Below the pieces are notes generated by a model. The model made no database searches, was not told the origin of the DNA, and saw only the letters and a list, made by a program, of their open reading frames with translations. This document shows, in pieces, positions 4,844 through 5,318 of a DNA stretch of 5,318 bases (its first letter is position 1; each line of letters opens with the position of its first letter). A program made the position numbers and the translations under genes. This stretch comes from Pseudarthrobacter sp. (GTDB lineage Bacteria; Actinomycetota; Actinomycetes; Actinomycetales; Micrococcaceae). The DNA lies in contig JABFWC010000379.1 in assembly GCA_013362385.1 (NCBI GenBank), positions 1 through 5,318 on the forward strand, in the 5' to 3' direction.

Positions 4844-5318
4844 ATGTCGACCTGGGACTCCCGGCACGGGGCGCATCCGGACACCAAGGCCGCCCCGGCG
4901 GACCTGGCAGCCATGTTCCGGAACCTGTGCCGGTCCTCGCCCTGGAAGTGGCAATCGCTCCGCTTCGAATACTGGGACCGGCCTTTTGAGGCGGCGCCGG
5001 ATCCTGCCGCCTCCTTCGTGCGCGCCTGGCTGCGCCGGCCGGGGGCGCTGCGGCTGGAAAACCCCGGCGGCCAGATCCTGTACAGCACAACGGGCATCAA
5101 TGATTCCCGGGACATTTTCTATGTCAGCGCCACCCGGAAGTCCTGGCTCCTGCCGCCGCACCTGGTAACGCCCGTGTACGACGACGCCGGGCTGGTTCGG
5201 CGCAGGCCCGAAGCCGCGTACGGCGAGCCGGGCTTCGGCAACGGACGGTTCTCGGCCGCCCTCGATCCCGTGGAGCTTGCGGGCAACGCCCCGGTCCCTC
5301 TCGAATTTCCGGGGAGCA
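4844..5318 (+). CDS. Uncharacterised protein, 3' end outside window
   Basis: I do not recognise this protein. From ATG 4844 the frame is open for 158 codons to the window edge with clear high-GC coding bias. An in-frame TAA at 4832 limits the start to this ATG or GTG 4838, and the latter abuts the -10-like TAAAAT. It has no signal peptide or membrane segment, so it is probably cytosolic. It is Trp- and Arg-rich, with SSPWKWQSLRFEYWDRP (31-47), FVRAWLRRPGALRLENPGG (58-76) and SATRKSWLLPPHLVTPVYDD further on. The pattern of a Trp-led strand followed by 'WLRRPGALRLE' is faintly like LolA/MucB-type beta-sheet proteins of actinobacteria, but this is a weak impression. It diverges from the A24 peptidase gene by 60 bases; no functional link is visible. 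Confidence 0.75.
   Translation, partial: MSTWDSRHGAHPDTKAAPADLAAMFRNLCRSSPWKWQSLRFEYWDRPFEAAPDPAASFVRAWLRRPGALRLENPGGQILYSTTGINDSRDIFYVSATRKSWLLPPHLVTPVYDDAGLVRRRPEAAYGEPGFGNGRFSAALDPVELAGNAPVPLEFPGS

Noticed and set aside
4784..5161. N-terminal extension of the peptidase frame up to an ATG at 5161
   Set aside because: It would overlap the divergent unknown gene over most of its visible length, is Arg/Pro/Gly-rich, and the peptidase domain does not need it.
1..5318. Mobile element, CRISPR, toxin-antitoxin or defence island
   Set aside because: No transposase, integrase, regular spaced repeats, tRNA or terminal inverted repeats were seen, and coding style is uniform across the window.

Overview
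The window looks like a chromosomal segment of a high-GC actinobacterium, most likely from the Arthrobacter/Pseudarthrobacter group (Micrococcaceae). The grounds are strongly G/C-biased third codon positions, protein sequences resembling mycobacterial and Arthrobacter homologues, a DUF4245 membrane protein beside a class II fructose-1,6-bisphosphatase, and -10-like hexamers placed as in actinobacterial leaderless mRNAs. The genus is an inference from remembered family sequences, not from a search.

Layout. Positions 1-629 (minus strand) hold the N-terminal two thirds of glpX. A 207-base divergent spacer rich in inverted repeats follows. Then come three plus-strand genes: a one-pass DUF4245 membrane protein (837-1517), a beta-carbonic anhydrase (1528-2142) and class II fumarase fumC (2229-3656). 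A 17-bp perfect hairpin at 3666-3720 probably stops transcription from both sides. Beyond it, on the minus strand, lie a Nudix hydrolase (3734-4204) and a compact A24-type prepilin peptidase (4235-4783). Diverging from the peptidase is a plus-strand gene of unknown function (from 4844) that runs off the window.

How the genes fit together. GlpX (gluconeogenesis), fumarase (TCA cycle) and carbonic anhydrase (CO2/bicarbonate supply for carboxylations) form a central-carbon group. As I recall, the fumarase/glpX/DUF4245 neighbourhood also exists in Mycobacterium tuberculosis (Rv1098c-Rv1100). The Nudix, peptidase and unknown genes have no obvious metabolic tie to it.

No mobile element, CRISPR array, tRNA or rRNA was seen. 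I do not see a novel multi-gene system; this is mostly ordinary core genome. The most interesting signals are regulatory. All five genes downstream of the DUF4245 gene have a TANNNT hexamer ending 6 or 7 bases before the start codon and no properly spaced Shine-Dalgarno, which points to leaderless mRNAs. In contrast, glpX and the DUF4245 gene have Shine-Dalgarno sites, and the DUF4245 site sits in an inverted repeat that could hide it.
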